Positions 7,755-17,514 of a stretch of 64,000 bases of DNA are shown here, piece by piece. The notes under the pieces are model-generated. The model made no database searches. It was given only the letters and a program-made list of their open reading frames with translations, and had not been told where the DNA came from. The stretch is taken from contig NZ_JBISEP010000013.1 of assembly GCF_044383835.1 (NCBI RefSeq), positions 1-64,000 on the forward strand, in the 5' to 3' direction. Position numbers and translations under genes: made by a program. This stretch comes from Paraliobacillus sp044383835 (lineage in GTDB: Bacteria; Bacillota; Bacilli; Bacillales; Amphibacillaceae). How positions within the stretch are numbered: the first letter of the stretch is position 1; every line of letters starts with the position of its first letter.

Positions 7755-9755
7755 TTATTCTTTTTTATCTGAATCTACATCCATTTGAGTTTGATTCGGT
7801 TCGCTATCAGAGTCAGAAGTTTGTTCATCAGATGTTTTTGATTGTATGTTTACTTTTACATCTTGATTGCTTGACTGATCATTTTCCACGGATGGTTCTG
7901 GTGCTTTACCATCTTGTTCAGAAACGACCGGATCAGGTAACACACCGTCTTCAAATAAAGATTTGATTTGCGCAGCATCTAGTGTTTCGATTTCTAACAA
8001 TGTTTGAGCCACTAGTTCTAACTTATCTTTATTTTCGGTAAGAATGTCTTTAGCCCTTGCATAACACTGGTTAATAAAGCTTTGGATTTCTTGATCAATT
8101 TCATATGCAATAGCATCACTATAATTAGATTCATTTTGCATATCACGACCAAGGAATACTTGTCCGCCGGAGCTTCCAAATTGTAGCGGGCCAATTTTAT
8201 CACTCATTCCATACTCGGTAACCATCTTACGAGCAATATTTGTTGCACGTTCAAAGTCATTATGAGCACCGGTACTTACTTCACCAAAAATTACTTCTTC
8301 TGCTACACGACCACCAAGCAGACCTGTAATTTTATCTAGAAGTTCTGGCTTTGTCATAAAGTATCGATCTTCTTTTGGTAGCATGACAGCATAACCACCA
8401 GCTTGCCCACGAGGTACAATCGTAACCTTGTGTACCATATCCGCTTCATCTAGCACCATACCAATAATCGTGTGCCCACTTTCGTGATACGCGACAATAT
8501 TCTTTTCTTTTTCAGAAATAACTCGACTTTTCTTAGCTGGACCTGCAATCACTCGATCAATGGCTTCATCAACATCAATCATTTCAATTTTTTCTTTATC
8601 GCTTCGAGCAGCAACTAATGCCGCTTCATTTAACAGATTTTCTAAATCTGCACCTGAAAATCCAGGTGTACGCATTGCAATCGTTTTTAGTGATACATCT
8701 TCAGCAAGCGGTTTATTACGTGCATGTACTTTTAATACATCTTCTCGACCACGTAAGTCTGGACGATCTACGGTAATTTGACGATCAAAACGACCAGGTC
8801 TTAACAACGCAGGGTCCAAAATATCCGGACGGTTTGTTGCTGCGATAATGATAATGCCTTCATTCTCACCAAACCCATCCATTTCAACTAATAATTGGTT
8901 TAATGTCTGTTCACGCTCATCATGCCCGCCACCTACACCGGCTCCACGTTGGCGTCCAACAGCATCAATCTCATCAATAAAGATAATACATGGTGCATTT
9001 TTCTTCGCATTCTCAAATAAATCACGCACACGAGAAGCACCAACACCAACAAACATTTCAACGAAATCAGAACCACTTATAGAAAAGAACGGAACCCCAG
9101 CTTCACCAGCAACTGCTCGTGCAAGCAATGTTTTACCTGTTCCTGGTGGACCTACTAATAGCACACCTTTAGGGATTTTCGCTCCGATTGCTGAGAATTT
9201 ACGTGGGTCTTTTAAGAAATCAACGACCTCTATCAGCTCTTGCTTCTCTTCATCAGCACCAGCAACATCTTTAAATCTCACTTTCTTCTTCTCTTCACTA
9301 TACATCTTAGCCTTACTCTTACCAAAATTCATGACACGGCTTCCACCGCCCTGTGATTGGTTAAGCAGGAAGAAAAATAAGATGAATATAATCACAAATG
9401 GAATTAAAGAAGTTAATATCGTTAACCATGCATTCGGTTGTTCTTCTTCTTTCCAGGTTAAAATTCCTTGTTTATCACCCTGTTTTGTAATTTCAGCAAC
9501 AATTTCAGTGTTATCTGGAACATTTGTTACAAATGAAGTATCTTCTTTATCTGCTAATTCCCCAGTAATTTGCACAACACCATTAGATGGTCTCATGTTC
9601 ATTTCAGCAATATTTCCTTTATCAAACTGTTCCATAAATTCACTTACACTATACTCTTTTTGTTGATTATTTTGTCCAGTAAATACTCCCATAATGGAGA
9701 TTACTACGATAAATATAACAAAATAAAAAATAACATTACGTACGATTCTGTTCAT
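7755..9755 (-). CDS. ftsH: ATP-dependent zinc metalloprotease FtsH
   Basis: Membrane-bound hexameric AAA+ protease that degrades misfolded membrane proteins and, in Bacillus, regulators such as Spo0E. 666 residues. Two transmembrane helices (about 8-26 and 110-132) flank an extracellular domain. The AAA module has Walker A GPPGTGKT and Walker B IIFIDEIDA, then the second region of homology (ATNRPDILDPALLRPGRFD). The zinc site is HESGH (about 425). The last 50 or so residues form a very acidic Ser/Asp/Glu-rich tail of low complexity. The ATG has GGGAGGAGG upstream. Confidence 0.98.
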   Translation of the reverse strand: MNRIVRNVIFYFVIFIVVISIMGVFTGQNNQQKEYSVSEFMEQFDKGNIAEMNMRPSNGVVQITGELADKEDTSFVTNVPDNTEIVAEITKQGDKQGILTWKEEEQPNAWLTILTSLIPFVIIFILFFFLLNQSQGGGSRVMNFGKSKAKMYSEEKKKVRFKDVAGADEEKQELIEVVDFLKDPRKFSAIGAKIPKGVLLVGPPGTGKTLLARAVAGEAGVPFFSISGSDFVEMFVGVGASRVRDLFENAKKNAPCIIFIDEIDAVGRQRGAGVGGGHDEREQTLNQLLVEMDGFGENEGIIIIAATNRPDILDPALLRPGRFDRQITVDRPDLRGREDVLKVHARNKPLAEDVSLKTIAMRTPGFSGADLENLLNEAALVAARSDKEKIEMIDVDEAIDRVIAGPAKKSRVISEKEKNIVAYHESGHTIIGMVLDEADMVHKVTIVPRGQAGGYAVMLPKEDRYFMTKPELLDKITGLLGGRVAEEVIFGEVSTGAHNDFERATNIARKMVTEYGMSDKIGPLQFGSSGGQVFLGRDMQNESNYSDAIAYEIDQEIQSFINQCYARAKDILTENKDKLELVAQTLLEIETLDAAQIKSLFEDGVLPDPVVSEQDGKAPEPSVENDQSSNQDVKVNIQSKTSDEQTSDSDSEPNQTQMDVDSDKKE

Positions 9756-9923
9756 TGCCTACCTCCTCCCAAGCGAGAAAACTATAGTAAATAGTATCAT
9801 AACAAAAAGGGCGATTACAACTATTTGCATTTACCTTTAGCTATGTTACTTTAATTTTCTTATACCCTAAACTTTAATTATTATGAAAAACACCATTCAA
9901 CAACGATATTTCTTCAATAGACG

Positions 9924-10466
9924 CTACTCACCACCATAAATATGTGGTTTCAACACTCCTATGTATGGTAAATTCCGATATTTTTCTTGATAATCTAATC
10001 CATATCCAACGACAAACTCATTTGGAACTTGAAACCCAACAACATCTGCTTTGATGTCAACTGTGCGCCCCTCTGGCTTATCAAGTAATGTGACAATTTT
10101 AATTGAATTTGCTTTTCGGTATTTAAACAAATCCACTAAATAACTCAGTGTTAGACCACTGTCGATGATATCTTCAATGATTAACAAGTCTCTGCCTTCT
10201 ACTTTTGTGTTTAAATCTTTTTCAATTTTCACTTCACCTGATGAGCGCATATCTTCACCGTAACTAGACACATCCATGAAGTCCATTTCTAAATATGTAT
10301 CCATACAACGAAGGATATCAGACATAAAAGGTAATGCGCCTTTTAGCACCCCTATTGCTAATGGAAAACGGTCTTGATATTCCTCAGATAATTGCTGTCC
10401 TAAATCTTTACACTTTTCCTCTATTTCTTGTTGTGAAACCAATATTTTTTCAATATCTTTATGCAT
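9924..10466 (-). CDS. hpt: Hypoxanthine phosphoribosyltransferase
   Basis: Salvages hypoxanthine and guanine with PRPP to IMP and GMP. 180 residues, as in B. subtilis HprT. The PRPP-binding signature is DLLIIEDIIDSGLTLSYL (about 95-112), and the C-terminal FVVGYGLDYQEKYRNLPYIG is typical of the family. The open frame reaches 10493, but AGGAGGG stands just before the ATG at 10466, and MHKDIEKILVS matches the family N-terminus, so that start is chosen. In Bacillus HprT and TilS together activate ftsH, and the same tilS-hpt-ftsH order is kept here. Confidence 0.95.
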   Translation of the reverse strand: MHKDIEKILVSQQEIEEKCKDLGQQLSEEYQDRFPLAIGVLKGALPFMSDILRCMDTYLEMDFMDVSSYGEDMRSSGEVKIEKDLNTKVEGRDLLIIEDIIDSGLTLSYLVDLFKYRKANSIKIVTLLDKPEGRTVDIKADVVGFQVPNEFVVGYGLDYQEKYRNLPYIGVLKPHIYGGE

Positions 10467-10476
10467 TCCGACCCTC

Positions 10477-11883
10477 CTAAAAATGTTCTGCACCCTTATA
10501 TTCTAGCTGAATATATTGCTTCACTTGTTTTTGGTTTGGAATCATTCCTTTAGTTAAACCTATTATCCATAATACATGTCCTTCTTGATCAACGACTAAA
10601 GGCCATTGATCCCTTTTCTGTAATGGGATTTTCTTATCTATAAAGATGTCCTTTACTTTCTTGCTACCTCCTAATCCCTTCACATACATTCGATCACCAG
10701 GTTTTCGATAACGAACAATGAATGGAGAGTATTTCTCTTTATTACTTACTGGTAATATTAATGTATTCTTCCTCTTCACATCGGAAATATTATCATGTTT
10801 AAGACTTGCCAGTAATTTGTTGCCTGAAGGTAAGGTGGTATTCCCTGGAACAGGTAATGAAGTAGAAAAGTACGGTACATCTTTGTTATTAGACGCAAAC
10901 AAAATTGTTTCATAAGATTTATGTAATTTCAAACAATTTGGTAAGTCCACCGTCACATTTGCACGATCACTATGTAAAAGGTTAAAAAACTGTTGCTCAT
11001 GTTCATAAGATAGCCCAGAAGGAATAGTACGGTATAGATAGTTTAATATTAGATGAAACATCCTTCTTTGTAAAGCAAACGGATATGTTTTCAAAAGATT
11101 AATTGATATACTAACAGTTGATTGCTCTACTGGCGAATCTAATACATTTTCTAGCGCTTTTTTAGCCTGTTCTTCTAAATAATCATGATCCGCACTAATC
11201 GACTCGCTTAATTTTTGTATAGAATGATGAAGGTTTGGGTTTTGATTCTTCAACAAAGGTAAAAGGTGTTTACGAAAATAATTTCTAGTATACACATCTT
11301 GATCATTTGATGGGTCTCGCCTTGGAACAATACCACTATTCTTACAATAAAACTCAATCATGTCTTTGTTAATTGCTAGGAATGGTCGTACTAAATAACC
11401 TGTGGCAAAGGGGCGTTTCATCGGAATACCCTTTAGTGCACTAGGGTTCGCACTTCTCGTCATTCGCATAAACATCGTCTCGATTTGATCATCTCCATGA
11501 TGACCTAGCACTAGATAATCTGCTTGATATTGGTTCATTTTTTCTTCAAAAAATGTATATCTAAGTCTTCTTGCAGCTTCTTGCGTACCTAAGCGTTCTT
11601 CTTGTTTTAGCTTTGGGACATCCACTTTTCCGCCTTCAAACGTAATATTATAAGTTAAGCAAAACTCACTGACATACTGTATATCGGCTTCCGCATCCGC
11701 CCCTCGCAAACAATGATTAATCGCTATGGCAATAATTGTCCAGTTCCACTGTTGTTTTTGTGCATTTAAATAATGTAGTAAAGCCATTGAATCTGGCCCT
11801 CCAGATACACCGACAACAAGCGTTGCCCCTTCATGAAATAATTGGTGTCTTTTTACAAATTGATTGACTTTTTGTTCTAGCAT
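10477..11883 (-). CDS. tilS: tRNA(Ile)-lysidine synthetase
   Basis: Converts C34 of tRNA-Ile(CAU) to lysidine, so that the tRNA reads AUA and is charged with Ile. 468 residues. The PP-loop ATPase motif GVSGGPDSMALLHYL (about 26-40) is intact, with HHGDDQIETMFMRM as the second catalytic segment (about 127-140). The C-terminal domain ends with YRKPGDRM, GGSKKVKDIFIDKKIP and the conserved tail. Ends 10 bp before the hpt start. Confidence 0.95.
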   Translation of the reverse strand: MLEQKVNQFVKRHQLFHEGATLVVGVSGGPDSMALLHYLNAQKQQWNWTIIAIAINHCLRGADAEADIQYVSEFCLTYNITFEGGKVDVPKLKQEERLGTQEAARRLRYTFFEEKMNQYQADYLVLGHHGDDQIETMFMRMTRSANPSALKGIPMKRPFATGYLVRPFLAINKDMIEFYCKNSGIVPRRDPSNDQDVYTRNYFRKHLLPLLKNQNPNLHHSIQKLSESISADHDYLEEQAKKALENVLDSPVEQSTVSISINLLKTYPFALQRRMFHLILNYLYRTIPSGLSYEHEQQFFNLLHSDRANVTVDLPNCLKLHKSYETILFASNNKDVPYFSTSLPVPGNTTLPSGNKLLASLKHDNISDVKRKNTLILPVSNKEKYSPFIVRYRKPGDRMYVKGLGGSKKVKDIFIDKKIPLQKRDQWPLVVDQEGHVLWIIGLTKGMIPNQKQVKQYIQLEYKGAEHF

Positions 11884-11993
11884 ATGCGACTCATCTTCTT
11901 TCCAAGATTGATAAACAAGTATATCCTATCATGTTTTACATCACTTGAACACCATTGGACGCTTGATATAAAGATATGATTATATAATTGTTT

Positions 11994-12950
11994 TTAGATA
12001 AAGAAGTAATAGAAAAGGAAAAACAATATGGAGACAAATCCAATTGCCCAGATCTCGATTAAAGGAAAGGTTGTGTCTTCAATCACTTTTTTCATCAACT
12101 TATTATTTGATATAGGTTGATGAGATCGCGTCGGCACTTGTCTTTTTATCAATACTTGATTCAACTCCTTTAACATATGCGATCCAGAGTGATAGTATCC
12201 TTTTAATGCCCGCTCTAAACATACTCGATATGTCTGTAATACCGTTGCTTGTTTAAGCTTATTAATTAACGTTTGCTCTGGATTCGCCCCTCTTTCAAAT
12301 TGATTTGGATAAGCGTAATGCAAAGCGAGCATAACAACAGCGAATAAATCATACCTCGGCTCAGCTTTTCTTGTACCAAGCTGCCAATATCCACGATCAT
12401 AAAACTCGGTATATTCTTTAATAGAACGACCAATTCGGGTCATCCCTCCTACATCAATCCACCGTATTTTCGGAGGGGTATCTGTCACAAGTACATTATC
12501 TAGCTTTAAGTCACCAAATACCCAACCGTGTTGATGTAATCGATCTAAATCTGATAGTAATTGCAATAAAAATACACCAAACCAATCTTTACTTCTTTGC
12601 TTTAAAAATGCATCTACTGGTACGCCTTTAACATATTCCATTACATAGAACGATAGGCGTACACCGTTGGATAATAAAATATCATCTACATCAAACAAAC
12701 AAGGTCCAAGTGTGCGACCTTGGACCTTGTTCAACTGCTTTAATACGTTTACTTCAGTAATAATTGAAGCATTTTTTTGGCTTATTTTTAATGCTACTTT
12801 TTTGCCATCCATTCGCTGACATAAATAAACAGATCCAATTGCCCCTTTTCCAAGTAAAGATATCACTTTATATCGATGTTTATGCCAATGGCCTTGAATC
12901 AATGAGCCTTTGGGAAAGCTAGTTACCTGTTTGCTCAAATGTAGATTCAT
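11994..12950 (-). CDS. yabT: Sporulation-associated Ser/Thr protein kinase, YabT-like, with C-terminal membrane anchor
   Basis: Hanks-type kinase homologous to B. subtilis YabT, which phosphorylates RecA and others during spore development. 318 residues. Glycine-rich loop LLGKGAIGSVY (about 32-42), Lys in KVALKIS, catalytic loop FGDLKLDN (about 144-151, FGD in place of HRD), and DVGG in place of DFG (about 164-167). The extreme C-terminus (about 296-316) is one hydrophobic helix, as in YabT. No PASTA domains. Its start overlaps the end of yabS by 32 bases, so the two genes are coupled. Confidence 0.9.
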   Translation of the reverse strand: MNLHLSKQVTSFPKGSLIQGHWHKHRYKVISLLGKGAIGSVYLCQRMDGKKVALKISQKNASIITEVNVLKQLNKVQGRTLGPCLFDVDDILLSNGVRLSFYVMEYVKGVPVDAFLKQRSKDWFGVFLLQLLSDLDRLHQHGWVFGDLKLDNVLVTDTPPKIRWIDVGGMTRIGRSIKEYTEFYDRGYWQLGTRKAEPRYDLFAVVMLALHYAYPNQFERGANPEQTLINKLKQATVLQTYRVCLERALKGYYHSGSHMLKELNQVLIKRQVPTRSHQPISNNKLMKKVIEDTTFPLIEIWAIGFVSILFFLFYYFFI

Positions 12951-13659
12951 CTTCTCGATTCCTACTCCTCATTAATTTTGATTTCCCAAATTGATACATC
13001 GCTTCTTTTAATGCTGGACCCGTTGGTGTGATTCCACCACTTGTGAGCTTTGGAAAAACAGAAGATATCGCATCTAGTTTTTCTGACCAATCAATAATTT
13101 GTTGAATCGTTTTTCGTTTGCCTGGAAACGAGTAAATTGCAAATCGATTCTTCCCAATACGCGCATTCATACTAATGGATAAATCCATTAATGCCTCTTT
13201 TACTGTTGGTAGCTTATGTTGCATACTTGCGCTTGTATCTACCAACACAAGAACTTCAACATTGCATGTTTCCCCAAGATCTTCAACAACTTCCATTACT
13301 TCACCTCGTTGTTCCGGAGGTAAAGACTCTACCGTTTGATTAGGCCCTAAAATTTGCTTCAACTCCTGATTGACTACTCCTTGTAACGTTTGTGTCATTG
13401 CTTGCTTCGTAACAGTTTGAACAGTTTGTGATAATGCCTGTTGATAAACAATTTGACTTATTCCCTCACCTGCCCGAGCGATTTCTTCCACTTCTTCTAA
13501 TCCTGGTGGATTTTCCAGCTGATTATCTTCTAATACACCAATTACATTAACAGCGATTCCTTGTTGTGCCACTAGAGTTGCAATCATTGATGGATCTTCA
13601 CCTTGATTCGAACAACCATCTGTTATTAATAATATTTGCTTTAATGTTCCTTTTCTCAT
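12919..13659 (-). CDS. yabS: VWA-domain protein YabS
   Basis: Homologue of B. subtilis yabS, of unknown biochemical role, encoded between spoIIE and yabT. 246 residues. Two VWA-like segments are visible: an N-terminal half (ILLITDGCSNQGEDPSMIATL) and a second with an intact MIDAS-type DTSAS (LVLVDTSASMQHKLPTVKEAL, about 136-156). That suggests a metal-dependent protein-binding module. Between them is a Gln-rich linker with repeated QTVTKQAMTQTLQ-like helices. TAGGAGGAG precedes the ATG. Confidence 0.88.
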   Translation of the reverse strand: MRKGTLKQILLITDGCSNQGEDPSMIATLVAQQGIAVNVIGVLEDNQLENPPGLEEVEEIARAGEGISQIVYQQALSQTVQTVTKQAMTQTLQGVVNQELKQILGPNQTVESLPPEQRGEVMEVVEDLGETCNVEVLVLVDTSASMQHKLPTVKEALMDLSISMNARIGKNRFAIYSFPGKRKTIQQIIDWSEKLDAISSVFPKLTSGGITPTGPALKEAMYQFGKSKLMRSRNREDESTFEQTGN

Positions 13660-13755
13660 GTTATTGCGCTCCTCCTATGCCTTTGTCATTAACCGTATTT
13701 CATAGCATCATTCTCGACAAAACGATAGAAGTTTATACAGTCAAACAGAAAAAGA

Positions 13756-16206
13756 TTAGTTTGCTTGCTTCTGACAAAAAGGGATTGTTGCCCACTTAGG
13801 TTGAAATTTCGAAATTTTTGCAACAACTAATGTCATGTCATCCACAATCGCTCCTTCTGTTGCTCGAATCACTTCTTCCAATAGAATATCAGCAATGTCT
13901 TGCGGATCGTCTGTTTCCAATTCTCTTAATTTCCGCTTAAGCCACGCATCCATGTTTTCAATATGTTTTGGTCCATCAAAAATGCCATCGCTTGCCATAA
14001 TCAATATATCTTCATCTTTGAGCTGGTCATGTACTACCTCAACATCTACATCCTGAATAATTCCAATTGGTAAATTGCTTGCTTGAATCATATGAAGCTG
14101 ATTTCCCCGTTTTACAAAACTTGGTGTAGAACCAATCTTCAAAAATTGCACTCCAGCATGGTGTAAATCAATTACAGCAAGATCTAAGGTGGAAAAAATT
14201 TCATCACTAGTTCGAAGAGAAAGAACAGAATTAATCGATTTAATCGCTACGTGCTCATCGATACCTGACTGAAGAATCTGCTGTAACAACCGAAGTGTTT
14301 CTGAACTTTCTTCATGAGCTCGCGTCCCATTTCCCATTCCATCACTTATTGCAAGTGCATACTTTCCAGAACTAAGTTCCATTGCGGAATAACTATCGCC
14401 AGAAATAAAACCACCACCTCTGGCAGCATGTGCTACCCCTACATCAACAACAAACTTTTTAGCAGATGTGAAATATAAGTGGCAATATCCATTTGGTAAC
14501 GGCGATATCTCTTCCGTTTTCACCACAACCGTTTCTTGTAAAATATCAGAAAGAAGGGGAGCAATAATTTTTTGCCCTTCTCCATGATATTCATACACAG
14601 ATAAGTTCATTTCAATATCTATGTTTCCTTTTTTCAAGCTATAAATATCTAATTTCAAAATTTCAAAACCCATTTGTTTTAAAGCTGCAACAATGTCCAT
14701 TTCTTGTTGTTCATGATTTTCTCTTTCTTTAACGATTTCTTTTGCAAAATCCCCCATTACTTCTGAAACACCTAATAATTGATCCGCTACAAAACGTCTA
14801 CTTTCTCCTACCTGCTTTTTCAACTGCTGATTTGCTTGATAATAAGATAATTCTTCTTTCATTACTTCATACATTTTTTTTGATTTGACACAATGGTTAG
14901 CAAATTTACAATGCAATAACTTATCAGTGCTTTGATCCTGTTCTAAATCTTGCTTTACATCGTTCATTAGCTCATATGTTTTGTCAAATTGCTGCACCCA
15001 ACACCATTCTTTTTTAAAACAACTTTGGCATGTCCGCTCTGTTACATTACTCAAAAAATAATCAAGTTCTTTTTCTTCTTGTGTTTCTTTAATTTGTTCT
15101 TGTTTTTTTTGCATATCAAAGCTTTTTGATAAAGCTTGAAACACGTTGGAAAATTGCTCCATTCTATTTGCCGTTGCGTCTCGCACCTTTTGTACATAGA
15201 GCTGCTGTTCTTTCGTATGTTCGTTTGTTCCTGGTATGTAACGTGCAACTGTTCGAATCCAATGTTCCGGTGTGAACATAAATAATCCAATGGCAAAACC
15301 GGTTTCTAACAGCGAAGGAGTTAAAAGAGTCGTGCCCTCACCATGAATACCAAGCAATACAGTCCCAATTAATAAACCGAAACTAACACCTATCTTCCTC
15401 CACTCTTTTAACAAGCCACCTAAAAGTCCGCCAAAGGCAAGCAAACTCATCTGATAGATACTTCCAACACTTGCCAGGCTTAAGATTAATCCCGCTACTA
15501 CACCAACTGTAGACCCTATTGCAGCACCACCGATATAAGAAAGCCAAAGCACTAGATACCTTGATGCAATTTGTTCGATATTAGCTTCTGCTATCTCCCA
15601 ACCGATCATCCCTGTTAATAACGATCCTAAAAGAATAATTAAGGAAATTACCTCTTCATTTTTCAAAGCAGGATTGTACCTTTTTGGTGATAGCAATGGA
15701 ATACTTTGCATAAATATTAATACTAACACAGCACTTAATGTTGCTTCAGTTGCTGCTAACATCCATTGATAAATCGTTAACTTTTCAAACAATGCATAAA
15801 CAGTCAACCTCGGTAATAAACTAGAAAAGAAAACAATGATTGGAATGATCTTATGTTGTTCTTTAAATGTTTGACATATTGCTGCAAAGAAAATAAATGT
15901 AACTGTCGCTGTTGCAATATAAAAACTATGTTGTCCAGTGATGGTTAAGCTACTGACTACCATGATCAGCATGATTGGTCGTACTTTTTCCCTGCGTAAA
16001 AGCCAGATAGAGGCTAAGTAAGCAAGTACAAACGGTGACAGTAATTCCAAAACAACTGCTCGTCCTAATAAAAACGCGATAATATATAAAATCCCTCCAT
16101 GCTCCAGCATGAGTTTTCGAATATTATCCTTCCATTTTACTTTTCTTTTTTTCGTTTGCTCTTCATAACCACCCATCACTTTTGGTTCTGATAAAGTTTC
16201 CAACAT
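13756..16206 (-). CDS. spoIIE: Stage II sporulation protein E (PP2C phosphatase)
   Basis: Membrane phosphatase at the asymmetric septum. It dephosphorylates SpoIIAA and so releases sigma-F in the forespore, and it interacts with FtsZ. 816 residues. The first 330 or so residues hold about ten transmembrane helices. A central cytoplasmic regulatory region contains a Cys-rich stretch (ERTCQSCFKKEWCWVQ). The C-terminal PP2C domain has SDGMGNGTRAHEES and ASDGIFDG metal-binding Asp residues. AAGGAG precedes the ATG. It stands alone behind a Spo0A-type promoter. Confidence 0.97.
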   Translation of the reverse strand: MLETLSEPKVMGGYEEQTKKRKVKWKDNIRKLMLEHGGILYIIAFLLGRAVVLELLSPFVLAYLASIWLLRREKVRPIMLIMVVSSLTITGQHSFYIATATVTFIFFAAICQTFKEQHKIIPIIVFFSSLLPRLTVYALFEKLTIYQWMLAATEATLSAVLVLIFMQSIPLLSPKRYNPALKNEEVISLIILLGSLLTGMIGWEIAEANIEQIASRYLVLWLSYIGGAAIGSTVGVVAGLILSLASVGSIYQMSLLAFGGLLGGLLKEWRKIGVSFGLLIGTVLLGIHGEGTTLLTPSLLETGFAIGLFMFTPEHWIRTVARYIPGTNEHTKEQQLYVQKVRDATANRMEQFSNVFQALSKSFDMQKKQEQIKETQEEKELDYFLSNVTERTCQSCFKKEWCWVQQFDKTYELMNDVKQDLEQDQSTDKLLHCKFANHCVKSKKMYEVMKEELSYYQANQQLKKQVGESRRFVADQLLGVSEVMGDFAKEIVKERENHEQQEMDIVAALKQMGFEILKLDIYSLKKGNIDIEMNLSVYEYHGEGQKIIAPLLSDILQETVVVKTEEISPLPNGYCHLYFTSAKKFVVDVGVAHAARGGGFISGDSYSAMELSSGKYALAISDGMGNGTRAHEESSETLRLLQQILQSGIDEHVAIKSINSVLSLRTSDEIFSTLDLAVIDLHHAGVQFLKIGSTPSFVKRGNQLHMIQASNLPIGIIQDVDVEVVHDQLKDEDILIMASDGIFDGPKHIENMDAWLKRKLRELETDDPQDIADILLEEVIRATEGAIVDDMTLVVAKISKFQPKWATIPFCQKQAN

Positions 16207-16235
16207 ACCTTCACTCCTTGTATAGTATGTTGATT

Positions 16236-16302
16236 ATTAAACCACAGTTACATGCATTTTTTTGTCAAAACCTCCCACCAATCGTATCAAAATGTTCGAC
16301 GA
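16236..16302 (-). promoter_or_regulatory. spoIIE promoter: sigma-A elements with 21-bp spacer plus Spo0A boxes
   Basis: On the minus strand a perfect -35 TTGACA (16263-16268) is followed by exactly 21 bp and -10 TTTAAT (16236-16241). The over-long 21-bp spacing is the known hallmark of the B. subtilis spoIIE promoter, used by sigma-A RNA polymerase with Spo0A~P. A Spo0A-box-like CGTCGAAC lies upstream (16293-16302). The plus-strand TTTTGTCAAAA over the -35 differs from TTTGTCGAAA by one missing G. Confidence 0.75.
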
Positions 16303-16471
16303 TTTTCTGCTGCATTACTTTATTTTCAGCAAGAACCTATAGATAACAGAGTGGTGGGGAAAAACACCATTTCCCAACTTAAAATACGTACAATTTTTTT
16401 AACATACCAATTTTTTCAAAAGCATGCTTATGTGTTATTTATAATTAAGCTATTTGTTTAAGCTGAAACTA

Positions 16472-16500
16472 TTGACAGTATATGATTGCTATTGTAATAT
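16472..16500 (+). promoter_or_regulatory. Promoter of tRNA-Met
   Basis: TTGACA (16472-16477), 17 bp, TAATAT (16495-16500), 30 bp upstream of the tRNA gene. No other gene starts here on the plus strand. Confidence 0.75.
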
Positions 16501-16530
16501 ATCATTTGTGACTCTAAAAATATCATCTAT

Positions 16531-16604
16531 GGCGGCGTAGCTCAGCTGGCGAGAGCGTACGGTTCATACCCGTGAGGTCGTGGGTTCGATCCCCTCCGCC
16601 GCTA
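16531..16604 (+). tRNA. tRNA-Met (CAT), elongator type
   Basis: A cloverleaf folds: acceptor GGCGGCG/CGCCGCT with one G-T pair, D arm GCTC/GAGC, anticodon loop TTCATAC with CAT, and a T arm with TTCGATC. It begins GGCGGYG as elongator tRNA-Met does (initiator tRNAs begin CGCGGGG). In B. subtilis trnSL-Met and trnSL-Glu lie here between yabR and spoIIE; tRNA-Glu is missing. CCA is not encoded (CTA follows A73). The T stem GTGGG/CCCTC contains a T-T mismatch at 50:64. A transposase remnant ends only 5 bp downstream and no terminator hairpin remains. Confidence 0.93.
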
Positions 16605-16609
16605 CTATT

Positions 16610-17476
16610 TTACAAACCTTTTTTCATTAGAGTATGATCAGGATTTGTTTCACCATTCGCATGTTCAGCGGTGTACTTTCTCAAATTCACCGCCATGAAT
16701 GCAAATCCTAATTCATTTTCTACTTTTTTCTTTCCTCTTACCGACATACGAGTGAAACGCACATTAGCCTTCAAAAATTCGAAGACTGGTTCTACATCTA
16801 TTTTTCGTTTTCTGTAGATTTTACCGGTTTTTTTTCTGAAAGCTGTTGTTTTGTGTATGCTTTTTGCTGTTCCCCTTCTTCGTTGTAATAGATTTTTCGA
16901 TTCTTTCCTTCCTTTGCTTTTGTACATTGTGTACGTAACGGACAATCGGAACAGTCTTCACATTCATAGACTTTAAAGGCTCGGGTAAAGTTATTTTTAT
17001 CTGTCCGTTTCGACAATATTGGAACGTTACTTTCTTATCATTTGGACAAAGAAAAGCATCCGTCGCTTCATCATAATTCCAATTCATTGTGTTAAACGGA
17101 TTTTGCTTATATTTTTTCATCTTCTCTTTTCGATACGTATTATATGTAATTAGCGGGGTACGCTTACAATTAGCTAGGACATCATCGTAATTTTGTTCAC
17201 TTCCGTAACCTGCGTCAGCTACAATATAGTTAGGCAACTTAAAGAAACTTTCTTCGATCTATTTATCATATGCTTCAACCGTCTCTTCTAATTTTCCCAC
17301 TACGCTTTCGAAGTCTTCGGTGGAGAGTTCCCCCATACTTTCGCGCTCTATTTCTGGGATGATTTCGTTTGCCTACAATGTATCGCACATTTTATTCGAT
17401 TTCTCCGCCAAATTGGTACTGTATCTTTCAATCGCTTTTCGCCAAACAAACGTAAACTGAATGAATTTCATAACTA
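16610..17476 (-). pseudogene. Remnant of an IS1182-family transposase
   Basis: C-terminal two thirds of a DDE transposase, broken by two in-frame stops (17373-17375 and 17259-17261) and two frameshifts (around 17000 and 16900). Readable parts in order: FTFVWRKAIERYS, EIIPEIERES, YIVADAGYGSEQNYDDVL (a catalytic-Asp region), a Cys cluster CEDCSDCPLRTQC, and VEPVFEFLKANVRFTRMSVRG (the conserved C-terminal block with the likely Glu). The N-terminal third is missing, cut off where the next element begins near 17480. It cannot make an active enzyme. Confidence 0.85.
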
Positions 17477-17514
17477 TAAGCCCTTACGTAACAAGGGTTT
17501 AAAAACATAAAAAA

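Noticed and set aside
16252..16461. Plus-strand frame of 69 codons upstream of tRNA-Met
   Set aside because: It overlaps the spoIIE promoter and Spo0A boxes on the other strand and has no RBS.
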